Shown one piece after another: positions 33,179 through 44,477 of a DNA stretch of 64,000 bases. The notes under the pieces were generated by a model. That model did no database searches. It saw nothing but the letters and a program-made list of their open reading frames with translations, and was not told the origin of the DNA. A program made the translations under genes and the position numbers. Each line of letters starts with the position of its first letter. Within the stretch, counting starts at the first letter, position 1. Origin of the DNA: Linnemannia hyalina (taxonomy: Eukaryota > Mortierellomycota > Mortierellomycetes > Mortierellales > Mortierellaceae); NCBI GenBank assembly GCA_019671135.1, contig JAHRHY010000025.1, positions 372,001 to 436,000 of the forward strand, read 5' to 3'.

Positions 33179-33349
33179 GGTTGTGGCAGCCAAGAGTTCA
33201 TAGCGACGTTGCTTTTTGATCCTTCAATGTCAGCTCTTCCTATCATACTGAAGCGGGATTCAGTAAGCGTTAGATTGTTCACCTATTAATAGGGAACGTG
33301 AGCTGGGTTTAGACAGTCGTGAGACAGGTGAGTTTTACCCAAGCCAGTT
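33179..33349 (+). rRNA. 28S rRNA internal fragment (plus strand), inverted relative to its neighbour
   Basis: Reads ttgtggcagccaag, gttcatagcgacgttgcttt, ctcttcctatcata, then agggaacgtgagctgggttt and gagttttaccc. In a normal 28S gene this segment lies directly upstream of the segment now found in reverse at 32778-33178. The two are joined head to head at about 33178, and the sequence stops being rRNA-like after 33349. Several conserved G or C positions read A or T, suggesting age. Confidence 0.9.
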
Positions 33350-34494
33350 ATTGCAGTGTCTGGTCTCACGTTCAAATGGGAAGCAGATGTGCGATTATTA
33401 GGGTAAACGTTTAGTAACACACCGTCCTTTATATTGATTGTGCCAGGTTCTGGGCCGGAGATGAGTAGGGTGGAGAAGGTGAAGGAGAGTGTGAACAAGA
33501 AGAGAGTGTGTGAAATTGCTAGGCTGGAGTGTTTTATTGCATGGTGAGGAAAATGGGTAACTATGAAGAAGAACTGTCTATTTATGTATTTTGGTAAGAC
33601 AAGGACAAGGACTGGGGACAAGACAAGAAGAATACAAGGACAGGAGGAAAGATGAATGCCAAGAGGTGTAAACAGATAAGAAGAGAATAACATGTCAAGA
33701 TAGAAGAGGTGAGACATATGTTCTTGCAAACAGCAGAAACGGAATCGTGAATGTAGAAATAGAGAGCACAAACAACTAAGCCCAAACATTCCTTGTTGGA
33801 CAAGGTATGTGAGCCCAAGTTCGCGTCAGACTGGGTATTCAATTGTGACAATAGGAGTCTATGCTCCATGGTACCAATGAAAAAGAGGTATGGGTCCCTC
33901 AACTGGAGTGGGAAATAAGTAACCTATCACCACTTCAAGCACATATCCAACAGCAGGTGCAAAGTTATCACTGTGGCCTCCAAGCCACCAGCGAAGCAAT
34001 GGGGCTGCTCCTCCAGTTGGATTCCGATAATGTAGCCAAAAATGCGTTGATATTCGTAACCGTCGGTCGAAGGAGCTCCTGGCTCATTGCTGGGTATAAA
34101 GTTGTCACGAAACATGGGATTGTATCAATGATGGAGAGCAATAATATTCGCGAACTTGTCAGGGTACAGGTATCCAGTTATGTATCCAGAAGCAGTAAAG
34201 TCTTTGGATCAGTGGTGTAGAAATGATCTGAATTCAAGATCAATGTGGTTGGACAAGCTGAATCAATTAATTGCATGGTGCAATGGCACTTGAGGGTAAT
34301 TGCAGACTTCGATGAATCTGAGAATGACAAGGACAAGGCAGACCGAATTTAGGAAGTTAATATGAAGAGGGCTGGACAAAGGGAGGAAGCCTCGCTGTAG
34401 TCGGATAATATGCCTAAGCCTTCATGTTATTCAGTTACAAAATGCGTTGACCCATATTCAGTTTCTCCAAGGGTATTTATTCCACTTTATTTAT
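33350..34494. other. Spacer with LTR-like signals, no gene
   Basis: Contains a TATA-like and polyadenylation-like cluster on the minus strand (acataaatagacag and aataaaac, around 33520-33580), suggesting an LTR, but no paired ends or target duplication were found. No coding region is supported. Confidence 0.35.
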
Positions 34495-35352
34495 CTAGCA
34501 AAAACAGTCGTATCGTCCACAGCGAGAGCACACATTGGAGCCGATTCGACCTATAATCTCCACGTCCTTCTCCATTCGGGCTAACTGGTTACGCGCCATC
34601 TGAACTCTCATGTTTGACAAGACATTCTGTTGCCCTTGCACCCTCTGGCGCTCCATCTCTTCGTCAAAGTTGCCCTGCCTAGCGCCAGAGATCGGAAATT
34701 CTTGCAATTTTTTCGCCGTGTACCTCTTGAACTGCTCCATTCTGTCTTTCATCTGGCGATCTGGTAGTTGTGGGAGCTGTGATCGAACAATAGGAGGTGC
34801 TAATCGTAGCGCTTGATCGACTCTTGTATAGTCCGTGAAGGCTTCATCCGGGTTCCCAGAGATCTCCGAGCGAAGGTATATCAGAAACCCTTGGCGAGTA
34901 ACCGATGGGCCATTGTCGGTGAAAACGGTCTCGACGGAAAAGGCGAGATATCAGAAATTAAGAGTCCAGGGTAGGTGAATCTTGTGTTGGTCCAACTTGG
35001 GTCTATCGGCATATGCGGTCGTGAGGAACACCAATGCAGTCATCTTTGTTTCCTCAAGAACTTGGGTGCCTTTAGGTTCGTAAGAGCGGTCCAAGTAGTC
35101 AAACAGTGCATTAGCAAATGTTATAAGGACTTGAGTTGGGTTATTTAAGTGATCAATGAAAGGCAATAGCCGCGATGGATTATAGGCTGACTGCGGTGGG
35201 TAATGAGCCGGCTGCGGTGGGTAATAGACTGGCTGTGGCAGGTATTGCAAATACGGTGGTGAATACTGAACTGGTTGCGGCACTGGTTGCGGCACTGGTT
35301 GTATGGGAAAATATACTGGTGGTGCATATTGATGTTGGTTTTGAGATGCCAT
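34495..35352 (-). pseudogene. Gag-like retroelement ORF with one in-frame stop
   Basis: The frame from ATG 35352 runs to 34495 with a single TGA at 34951-34953, giving 134 residues before and 151 after it. The N-terminus is a Pro/Gln/Tyr repeat region (PVPQPVPQPVQYSPPYLQYL and similar). The middle is a globular segment (LDQHKIHLPWTLNF before the stop). The end is a charged helix (MARNQLARMEKDVEIIG) and a final CSRCGRYDCFC, a small Cys cluster. Together with the LTR upstream on the same strand this fits a retrotransposon gag gene, but no family match is certain. It could also be an unrelated gene that lost its frame. Confidence 0.5.
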
Positions 35353-36084
35353 GCTATAGTGCGTGCGTGAGAGGGATAATGTGCGCGTATATGCTTGAAA
35401 GAAGCGAAAAGGGAGACAGAAGATAGACGTCCTGAGATATTTATAAGAGCATGTCATGTGGGCTATGCCACATCCAACAGCAATATTCGGATCCAACTGT
35501 ATTGTATATAACAGTGAGAGGCATTGTGGGGTCTGTTGCATGCAAGAAAAAGATATGCCCAAACAGAAATGACACGTAACAATCACGCTATTGGTGCAAC
35601 CAGAAGGGCGTAAACAATGCTTCTCTGCGGAAAACATCTCAAAGTGGCAAGTTACAAACATGCACATTTCCCTCGCCAAGGATGAGTAATTAACCGGTTT
35701 AGTCATCAACTATATAACAGGAAGCATATTTACCGCATGTCCATCGTTGGTGTCTGTAGCATGACACGAATAATAGGCGGTGTTTTGCAATTAACTTTTT
35801 AAAAATGCGGTATACCACTTTCGGCAACGCACATTTACTCTGATGTCGCCCTAATAATGAAAATACTGCGCATATCAACTGTAGAAGAAGCAGAAAAGGA
35901 TGTGGATCCTAACATTACTGGTTGTTGAGTATAACCCAATACAGGTGTATAATCATATGTAAAAGTCACTCTATCACACCGCAACCATAGGAACGATCGA
36001 GGTGACATCGCGGGCTACACTGCGCACCAAGAAAGAAATACGCGGGTTCCTCACCCAGTAACTTGAAAAAATCTCTAAGCTTAC

Positions 36085-36434
36085 TGTAATAGCAACAGAG
36101 AGAAAGAGGGGATACAAGGGACAAGAGTGTGGAGACAAGAGAAAAGGGCAAGAAAAGGTGATCGTTATTATACAAGGAGAGAGAGAGGTATTTATACTAA
36201 TGTACAGGGGGCGTGTCTAAGGAAGGCATGGTGGATAGTGAGAGTGAAGGCATGGTTTAGGAAGGCGTGATGGATAGTATGGGTGGATGTTATCGATGGC
36301 ATAGATGGTGGCAATAGCTAGGGCGGTATCGATGGCACTGATGGTGGCGTAGATGGGGGTGAAGGTGGAGGTAAAGTAGAATAGCCTACGATACTATCAC
36401 ACACAATAGACGAGCAGTCTATGATACTATCACA
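36085..36434 (-). mobile_element. LTR, same family as the solo LTR at 50 kb
   Basis: 350 bp with ends TGTAATAG and CTATCACA on the plus strand. On the minus strand it starts tgtgatagtatcatag and carries gtataaatacctctctctct, a TATA box plus CT tract that is shared with the LTR at 50036-50333. The flanking 5-mers differ (cttac, ttgag), so it is not a simple solo LTR. It may be the 5' LTR of the gag-like relic that follows on the minus strand. Confidence 0.65.
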
Positions 36435-36636
36435 TTGAGGGACAACTCGATGGGATCCGACTGAGCTCAGGCGTTGTCTGAGGTACTCAAGATCAACTCG
36501 ACTGTACCACTTTGAACTTGCAGAGCAACTCGATTGAAGACAACGGAGCTCAGGCGCTGTCTGAAGCACTCAAAACGAATTCGATTCTGACCACTCTGAA
36601 CTTGTGGGGCAACTCGATCGGAGATAATGGAGCTCA
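36435..36636 (+). pseudogene. Fragment of an LRR (ribonuclease-inhibitor type) protein
   Basis: About 2.4 repeats of an 84-bp unit, each encoding a 28-residue leucine-rich repeat of the type NSIGDNGAQALSEAL. It has internal stops and a frameshift, is cut on the left by the LTR end and stops abruptly near 36636. Such repeats occur in large NOD3-like LRR families of these fungi. The fragment is too short to be functional. Confidence 0.75.
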
Positions 36637-36751
36637 GTGAGATGGAAAATATGACGCTGAGGAATCATGTTCGGCCGCCGGATTCTGATCAGGAGTCAGA
36701 TACTGATCTACCACTTACAGCACTTGATCCACTGTTCATGGAGTCATATCT

Positions 36752-37857
36752 TTGGATTCTGAAACAGACATAGATTCGAATTCTGAGGCAGATGACACAG
36801 CGGCAATAATTTTGGAGCAGCAACTGGAAAGGGATGAAGAGTGGGCAGATGAAATGGAACCGAACGTTGACATGGATCCACGTTGCTTTATCATATTCGT
36901 GGCTAGTATACTGTTATTTATGAAAAGCCAACAGTTGAATTATTTACAAACGATCATCGGTAAGTTGTGTACATGCAAACGGTGCAATTGCTACTTTACG
37001 TATTCGTCTTTTGGTTTCAGTGAAATTCTATGAACAATTAATTTAGGTATCCACTTGCACAGCTTGTCCGCACCAAAGCGCTTAATAAAGCTGCTCTCGA
37101 TGATGGGCGTGAGTATGTCATACACCCTTGCCAACTCAGTTCCGAAACCTAGCAGCCAGCCGCAAGGCCGTCTGCCAGCCAACGTTCAAGCACAGACGAT
37201 GGCTCTAACAAAGGAAGGGACGTGCAGTGGAGGGCACGGAGTCAATTGCTCACAAGGAGACCAACTTGCCGTCGCTCTGTGGACCAGAAGCAACTATCAC
37301 CGAATATGTCAAGCAGTCCAGGTTGTGGAGTCAGATTTCGAGACATTTTACAGCAATGTCACTCCCAAGAAGCACTAGTGGGGTGCAGAGCGAGCAAGGG
37401 ATCAAGGGTTCAAACTGGTCGGAAAACGCCTTTTGGAGCTGGTGGGAGGTACTCCAGGCGCGAAACGGGACAGCAAGAACAAGGTCATCATCGGTATAGG
37501 ACTCGGAGAGTTCTCTTCGAGCTCGCGGTTGTCGTCCCTCCACACAATCTTTTGCAAGTACTTTGTGCAGTTAGTAAGCAGTCGAGCTTTTCTTGAATCC
37601 ACCTTAACAATGATTTTGCAAGGATCCACGATTAATGTTTCTTATTCTGGTCTTGCTTTATTTAGGCCTGATCGTTGGGCTATATTGTAGTCGGTGGTAA
37701 TGAGTACTACACGTCCAAGCGGTGTCTAGTCTGCCACGAGTTTTGGTGTCGCCCCGGTTGCAATCGGCGTCAGTTTTGCTCCTCTGAGGCGAAAAAGAAT
37801 GACCATTGTGTCCCCCTGATCGCCACCCACTCTTCCCCCTCTGAAGGGTCATTTTGA
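36752..37857 (+). pseudogene. Composite transposon-gene relic with zinc-ribbon end
   Basis: A first piece (36752 to about 36960) encodes an acidic lead and MDPRCFIIFVASILLFMKSQ with LNYLQTII. A GT-AG pair (gtaagttg at about 36960, atttag at about 37047) joins it to APKRLIKLLSMMGVSMSYT. That arrangement, asparagine/LQ then PKR then G-S-SYT, resembles the N-terminal part of the DUF6589-like gene at 54.8 kb. A later piece (37433-37857) reads SKNKVIIGIGLGEFSSSSRL, then GGNEYYTSKRCLVCHEFW and a further Cys pair, resembling transposon-encoded RuvC/zinc-ribbon proteins (TnpB/Fanzor-like), but key residues and frame are not continuous. At least two frameshifts. Whether these are one gene or two is open. 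Confidence 0.4.
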
Positions 37858-37965
37858 CTATAGAATAAACGGCAATTTTTGTGGATGCTGTACTGAAGAG
37901 TTCAACAAATATTGTTCGCAGTCGAACATTTTGATCTTGGCAAATTACACTGCAGAGATTATTTT

Positions 37966-40900
37966 TTACTTAACCAACTCTACGACCTTGTGCAGCACCT
38001 CTTCAACCATATGTACACCAATTTTTTCCTCCATCCACCCTTTGGCCTTCTCAACCACCAGCTCCCATGTGTCCTTCTCCTTGGCCTGCTTCTTCTCCAA
38101 GAACACGATCGCAAATGCCGTAGCCGCAACCCTGAAATCCCATCCATGCTTTTTGATCACTGCTTCAGCCAGTTTAGGATCCACTCCGACCCAAGAAAAC
38201 AGACTCTCCTGCCATTCCCAAAACCCCTCAAACGTCTGCAAGTCCATCAGAGTCAAGGCGCCAGAGACGACATCATCTTGGGTGGTGGTAGTGGTGACCT
38301 CGACTTCTTCAAGGGTCTCGAAAGTCTCGTAGGTTTTGACCTCGTAGATGAAGCGCTCTGTTGGAATGAAAATAAACGGATAGGATTAGCAATTGAACAA
38401 TTGTAGAAAGCATGAACAGAAAACTAAGCAAACCAGCTGAAGAAACAAAACTTACCGCTGAGGGTCGTTTCACGCTCATGCCACTGAACACCGAACTGCT
38501 CTTGGTAGGTGACCTGGAAGACGGCCTTGGCAGACTCGACGGTCTCGTGGGGCCCATCCAATCTGTAGTCGGTCTCGCCCCAGCGGAAATAGACGTAGTA
38601 CTTGGCGGTGGCATGGTCGAAGAGAAGCTGGATCACATAGGCAACGCCAGTCGACTTCTCGGTAAGGACAGCATCGTAGACCTCATCATCGTAGTAGACG
38701 TACGAGGTCTTGGCGATGGGGGCGACCTTATCAACATGGGCCTTGCGGGTAGTAAGGACCGGGACGGAACGCTTCCAAGCTCCATCGACTTTCTCCAAAG
38801 CACCATGGGCGGCATGACCTGCTCCAGAAGCAGCACCCTTAGCAGCTCCGACAGCAAGAACTCCAGCTCCGACGGCAACAGCTCCAGCACCCACAACGGC
38901 GGCACCGGTAGTAGTGGCAATCTTACGGAACCAGGAAGTGCCCTTGGAAATAGCAGGTTTAGTAACCTTACCGGTCTCCTTGGTGATGATGATCTCTTTG
39001 GCCTCCTTCTCAACCTTAACGGAAACATCATCATCGACCTCGACCGTCTTGTCAACGATCACATCCTTCTGGACGTGCTCGAGAACAGTCTCACCCTCGG
39101 TGGTGGTGGTGGTAGTGGTAGTGGTCTCGGTGGTAATGACCTGCTCCCTGGTCTCGATCTCGTTCTCGCGGGCGACAATAGCAATGGCACCAGCACTGGT
39201 AGCGGAGTGGATGATACGGGACCGGGAAGATCCCATGAAGTCAGAAGACTTTACAACATCGACAACACCGGTTTCCTTCGTGACCACAAGAGGGAGCTCA
39301 ACTTCATTCCGAGTCGCATTGTCGCTTTCTTTGTTAGTCTCAGTCGCCACAAACGAACACCACCTGCCTCCGACCTGGAACTGGACGCCAAGACGGATGG
39401 CCTCACGCTCGACCATGTCAGCGAATCGACTCTCATACTTCATTCGGAAGAGTTGCCCGTCAGACTTGTCCCTGAGTTGTGTGATCCAACCGCGGCCTTG
39501 CTCCAGTTCTGCAATAGCACTCTTCGCAGCGAGTTGATGGATAGTCTCTCCAGGCGTGTCAAGGACTTGTATTGGGATCTCGATCTCAAGAGGACCATAC
39601 CTGGAGACTCCGCGAAGAACAACTGATTTTGGGGTCAAGGAACTGCACTGTTGGCTCATGAGAAGGTAGACGTTGGTTCGGTTGAAGGCATAGAGAGGGG
39701 GGATGATGTGTGGTGTCTGAAGCAATTTTGGTGTCACTGCAGGAAGACTGGCAAACGCTGCTTCACCCATGTCAATGTTCTCAGGGGTAGCGGCCAGCTC
39801 CTTCTCCTCTAGGTCCAAGTCGACTGATGGATCGAAGAGAGAGATGGGTTTCTTCTCCATCGAGACTGACTCAGATTCGGCCTCCGTGTCGTCCGCAACG
39901 TTTACTGCGACACTCAAGCTGTCGATAACCTTCTCGACGATTTCAAAGTCATCGTCGTCCATGTCCTCGATCTTGACCTCGGCACTAGCATATCTCACCT
40001 CCAGAGTGTAGTCGACGACATGAGGAGTCAGTGCGCCCTTGAGCATACGAACAACCTTGCCCTCCATCTTTTCACCCTCACCTACAGACTGTGAAAATCC
40101 ATTTCCAGCCTTGGCCACACCTTCGATCAGAGCATGAGAGACCCCATTGCCGATGCCGAGCGTAAAGACGCGGATGGGGGCGTTAGTCTCGATAATCTCC
40201 TTGTTTAGGTAAGCAAAGAGAGAATCTTGATCCCAAACTTCTCCATCTGTCAGAAGCATGACTGCAAGAGGGATATCCTTGTATCGCCGGTCGAGTGCTG
40301 CCTTGATTGGTTGAAACATCTCGGTTCCTCCCAGATCGGCGGACATACTCTCAACGTGCTTAACTGCCTGGTTCAGCGTAGTTTGGGAATAAGTTGCGCT
40401 CGTGGGCCATAGAAACGAGTACGAACTGCCGAAGGAACAGAGGTTGAACTTGATACCAACAGGAAGACTCTTCAGAAGCACCTTTAGAGCCGATCTAACA
40501 AGGTCGATGTTGGAGCCCGACATGCTACCACTACAATCGCATATGAACACGAGCTCGGGTCTTTCAGCAGGGAGTGCAAACTTTGGAACGAGTGTTGTCA
40601 TCAGTGCTCGTTGGTTTGGGAACCTTGGATGGGTCTCAAGTATGGCTGTCGGTACCCCAGTATCCTTGGATACCACTTGGATAATGAAATCCTTGTCCAG
40701 GGCAGCGTCGCCGAGACTAAGGGTTGCAGACGCCTTCGACATGACTGCGTTGGCATTCGGCGCGAACGAGGTTGTTCCTATGGAAACGGTGATCGGATGA
40801 CTTGGGGATTGGACCCTCTGAATAACGTTCGACTGAGCCAAGACGATATCGACTGTAACCTGAAGACGCCCTCCGGATATTGCAGATTTGGCGTTGAGCT

Positions 40901-41429
40901 CGACTGGAAGGCTACCATATCGAGGCATGATAGAGGTCGGGATAGTGAATCGGAGGCCATTGACTTCGGCATCATGCTTCAGCTCGCCAACGTACGTGAT
41001 CTCGACAACAACCTCGACACCCGCAGGGACATTTCCTACAGTGGTCGTAAAAACGTCTGAGGCGCTCGGGAGTTGTTCCAGAAGAGCAGCTTTGTCGCCT
41101 CGGATCACTGCGTCCTTGAAGACCTTCTTGGCTTGTTGCCGCTCCATGACCTGACCAACGATGGTTCGATCGCCGATTCGGCAGACGAAACCGACAACAC
41201 TCACCCCATCGTAGAGCGGGAACGTGTACCGCAGCTCTCGGATGGCTTCACTTGCGGAAGGGTTGAGATACTTCTGGGTGAGAATTGTTCTCGAGGTTGT
41301 ATCGAGGATGGTCGTATGGGCCTTAGTATCGACGAGGGGTAAGAACTGTTTTTGTGAGCCGATGGGGCATAGGCCGCAGATATGGGGTGTCATGATGCTT
41401 AAGCGGCTAAGAGGAGAGACACAGTTCAT
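37966..41429 (-). CDS. VIT-VWA-WGR domain protein (PARP4/vault-associated architecture)
   Basis: Two exons, 41429-38456 and 38357-37966, join in phase to 1121 residues. The N-terminal VIT domain is seen in LRYTFPLYDGVSVVGFVCRI and VGQVMERQQAKKVF. The von Willebrand A domain has an intact metal site: Asp298-Ser300-Ser302 in CDCSGSMSG, and LLTDGEVWD later. A Thr/Val/Glu-rich linker and a short Ala/Gly-rich hydrophobic stretch (GAAVVGAGAVAVGAGVLAVG) follow. A WGR-like module comes next (AYVIQLLFDHATAKYYVYFR then WGE), and the end (LQTFEGFWEWQESLF) resembles the C-terminus of VWA/PARP4-type proteins. No ADP-ribosyltransferase domain is visible. Its role is unknown. A later ATG at 41393 is an alternative start. 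Confidence 0.9.
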
Positions 41430-42297
41430 GATGAGCTACGAGGTTAAAAAGGCGGAGAGGCGATGACAGCATATATTGAGGCAGTTGATTTGGTTTAATG
41501 CATACCTAGGTGAGAACGCTAACAGAGGGAACGCAGCTGAGTTTTTGGAAGATGGTTATGTGTGGGTGGGAAGGGGGATGAAAAGGCAAGCTTTTAAGTC
41601 TTTAGCCAAGCTCCCTTTCGTGCGAATGCCGCGGAGGCGATATCGATTATGCAATACAAGAAAAGGTAAACAACATGCACCAGTAAACGAAGGACACTCG
41701 CAAAAAATTGAGTGTAGACAAAACCTTTTATTCCGCCAAAGTGAAATTTTCCGAGGGAGTGGAGCATTCACTCCTCCTGAACAGTATCGTACACTGTTCT
41801 AGGCTTCCTCTTGCTGTGCCTCCAGCTTCGCCCTTTCCACCTCACGTCAGGTCTGGCTCAACTATAAGGAAGGACCAGACCCTAATACAATCCATCCCTC
41901 AAAGGACGAAGAAAAGCGCTGCATGATTTTTACTCTCATTTGAGAGCATGGACAAAACACAACAGAGATTCTCTTATTCCTTGACGCCTTGACTTGCGTG
42001 TGAAGAGAATGATATTCGTTCTTACGAGCAATTTGGTTCGAAAATGGCTACTCGACCAATATTGTCACAGTAAAATAAGAATGTTCTTCTCTTGGCCTTC
42101 ATCTCCTCTCTGCTTAGTCTTCCTTGACCATGCCTCCACCCCTCCACCTCGCCTCCTGTACACAACAGTAGTCAACAACAAGACAACACCGACAGTTCTC
42201 TCTCATTCCATTTCATCCTCTTCCTTTCCCTCTTCCTTTCTCTTCCAAAACACATGACAATTCTATACCAGCGCGCCATCCAGTCTCCAGCCCGAGC
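41430..42297. other. Spacer upstream of the VIT-VWA gene
   Basis: Contains the promoter of the minus-strand VIT-VWA gene and otherwise no supported coding region. Confidence 0.4.
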
Positions 42298-42450
42298 TCA
42301 TTTACCTCTCTCTCCATCCTTAACCATCCTTTCAACATAATCAGTGCAGACGGCATGGGTGGTTCGATTGGTTGTTGCGAGGTGAATGAGGTCCCACACT
42401 GAAAGGTGAGGGGCGAGGAGGGCGATTAGCTCTGTGAATGTAAAAAACAT
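42298..42450 (-). pseudogene. Isolated F-box exon
   Basis: From ATG 42450 the minus strand reads FTELIALLAPHLSVWDLIHL and TTNRTTHAVC, an F-box-like helix pair, and then meets a good donor (gtaaat, at about 42307). No continuing exon was found in the next 600 bp, so this is a fragment or the first exon of a lost gene. Low certainty. Confidence 0.4.
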
Positions 42451-42742
42451 TCTGCTGGCTGTGTTGGTCAAGAGAGGTTGTTGAATGAAAAGTGGATGTG
42501 AGCAGGAAGGCTGATGATTACTTTCTGCTTTCACCTTCATCGCCTCCCTCTCTGCCTTCCCTCTTTCCCTTTCCCTCTTCATCGCGTCCTTTCATCGCCT
42601 CTCTTTCTGCTTTCCCTCTTCATCGCCTCTCTTCTGCTTTATTCATCGTTTCCCATTCTACTGCCCTCACTGTCTCTCGTCTCCTTTCTACCATTTTCCT
42701 GTGATTCCTTTTCTGCAGTAGCAGTATTAAGCACCACAGTTC

Positions 42743-42748
<6 letters not shown>

Positions 42749-42778
<30 letters not shown>
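42749..42778. repeat. (CT)n microsatellite
   Basis: Fifteen or so ct units in a pyrimidine-rich stretch; a looser ga-rich tract follows at 42911-42935. The surrounding 42.45-43.38 kb holds no supported gene. Confidence 0.95.
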
Positions 42779-43383
42779 ACAGGTTGTCAAACAGGCCATA
42801 TGCATCATTCATCATGACCCAGGTTGGGTGAGGAGCAGGGGAGGGGGAAAGAGTAAGAAAGCGAGCAAGTCCGAAGGAGGGCGAGCACAAGAGATGTTTT
42901 TGGAAGGGAAGAGAGAGAGAAAGAGAGAGAGAGAGGACCAAGAGAGGGGATTTCAGGACGAACTTGAAGACCACGACAGTCCTTTGCTGTTGTGGATTCG
43001 TTTATGGGTCGGAAGGATGTTAGTGATGTTCGTGAGAAGACCGTGTTTGCATTTTTTTGCAAGAGACAAGGAGTGAGGGATTTTTATGAGTGAGAGAGAG
43101 TGGGGAGTCAATATTTAGCGCTCGAGGGACCGAAAGGAGGGGATCATTTGACAGCCAATGGTGCCTGGAATTGACAGTTTGACGAACATCTTGATGCATG
43201 GCGATGAAACAGGCGGTCTTCTGAAAACGATGCTCGCCAGTGGTCAAATGGCTATTTAGGCAACCAAGGTCAAACAAAAAAGCTTGCGTTGACATGGGTT
43301 ACGGATGGAAATCAAAACCCCTGTCAAACATCCCCCGGTCATGTTGAGATTAATCAAATCTGTTAAGCAACATTTAAGAAAGC

Positions 43384-43724
43384 GTGGATTGTGGATTGCA
43401 CTGGATTGCACTGGATTGCACTGGATTGTGGATTGTGGATTGTGGATTGTGGATTGTGGATTGTGGATTGTGGGTTGTGGGTTGTGGGTTGTGGATTGTG
43501 GATTGCACTGGATTGCACTGGATTGCACTGGATTGCACTGGATTGCACTGGATTGCACAGGATTGCACTGGATTGCACAGGATTGCACAGGATTGCACAG
43601 GATTGCACTGGATTGCACAGGATTGCACAGGATTGCACAGGATTGCACTGGATTGCACTGGATTGCACTGGATTGCACTGGATTGCACTGGATTGCACTG
43701 GATTGCACTGGATTGTGGATTGTG
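43384..43724. repeat. GGATTG-core tandem array in two unit lengths
   Basis: Units share the core ggattg and end either in t (7-mer ggattgt) or in cact/caca (10-mers). Order: one 7-mer, three 10-mers, a block of about eleven 7-mers (three with gggttgt), twenty-one 10-mers with no interruption (43500-43710), then two 7-mers. The 10-mers alternate between cact and caca endings in the middle. Because no unit makes a stop, all frames are open; the resulting long ORFs are by-products. Confidence 0.95.
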
Positions 43725-44477
43725 CACCCCCCAGTCACCCTCACATGCTGTTCTGTATCGAAAACCATCCTTCCAAAACGGCGGACGTGTTTGCAGCAAG
43801 GTTGGTTTGCAGCAGCACAACATCGTGGCCAAAATACCCAGTTCTCTACCTTTGTTTTAGGCGAAATCCATTGCAATCCCGCTGGTCGCTCTAAGTATGG
43901 GCCATCAATGCATGAAATGTCCTTCCAAACGACATGCTTATGCTGCGAGACCCATGGTCCTTTATGGATCCGTGAGAGTGAAACAGATCTTCAAAGTTGT
44001 TCTAGTGTGCAGCAATCGTTTATTATTTTCACAGTGCTGGTTGTTCACATGCGCTTGAATCAACTTGTGCAATGATCAGACAGGAATCGGAAGAATGTGT
44101 TTTACTTTTGTTATGTTTTATTATGAAGGAAAAGGAAGGGATAAAAGAAGAGTGTGCGGAAGAAAGGCAGGGGACAGGTGGAAGTGAGTTATTGCGGACT
44201 GGGGAATAGGATTGGGGGGCCTATTTATGCTAAGGGCCGGATGAACAGAAGGAACCAAGGCGGCGCTTACACATTGGATGGGGCTTGGACGTTGGAGGGG
44301 GCTTGGGATGTTAGACGGGGCTTGGAACATGGGCGGAGTTCGGGATCTTGGATGGGGCTCAGTTGGTGGCGACGTAACATCCGAAATCCATTGCGCGTTC
44401 AATGGAACGAGGACGAAACATATTCTCGCGTAACCGGGGCAACCTGGGGCCTGGCATCCTTGGGGCAAAACGTGGCA
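43725..44477. other. Spacer with LTR-like region, no gene
   Basis: Contains a minus-strand TATA-like element (cataaatagg near 44220) and G-rich repeats of ggcttgg (44280-44330). Paired ends and target duplication were sought but not found, so an LTR is only suspected. Confidence 0.35.

Noticed and set aside
38412..39626. 404-residue open frame on the plus strand opposite the VIT-VWA gene
   Set aside because: Exact antisense shadow of a gene with clear domains; Ser/Gly/Asp-rich composition is an artefact of codon bias.
43305..44075. Long overlapping open frames on both strands (up to 256 residues) across the GGATTG array
   Set aside because: The repeat units contain no stop codon in any frame, so all frames are open by construction. 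The predicted proteins are pure repeat translations with no start or splice support.
44101..44380. Possible LTR ending in gtaaca
   Set aside because: TATA-like signal present, but no matching start and no flanking duplication could be found.
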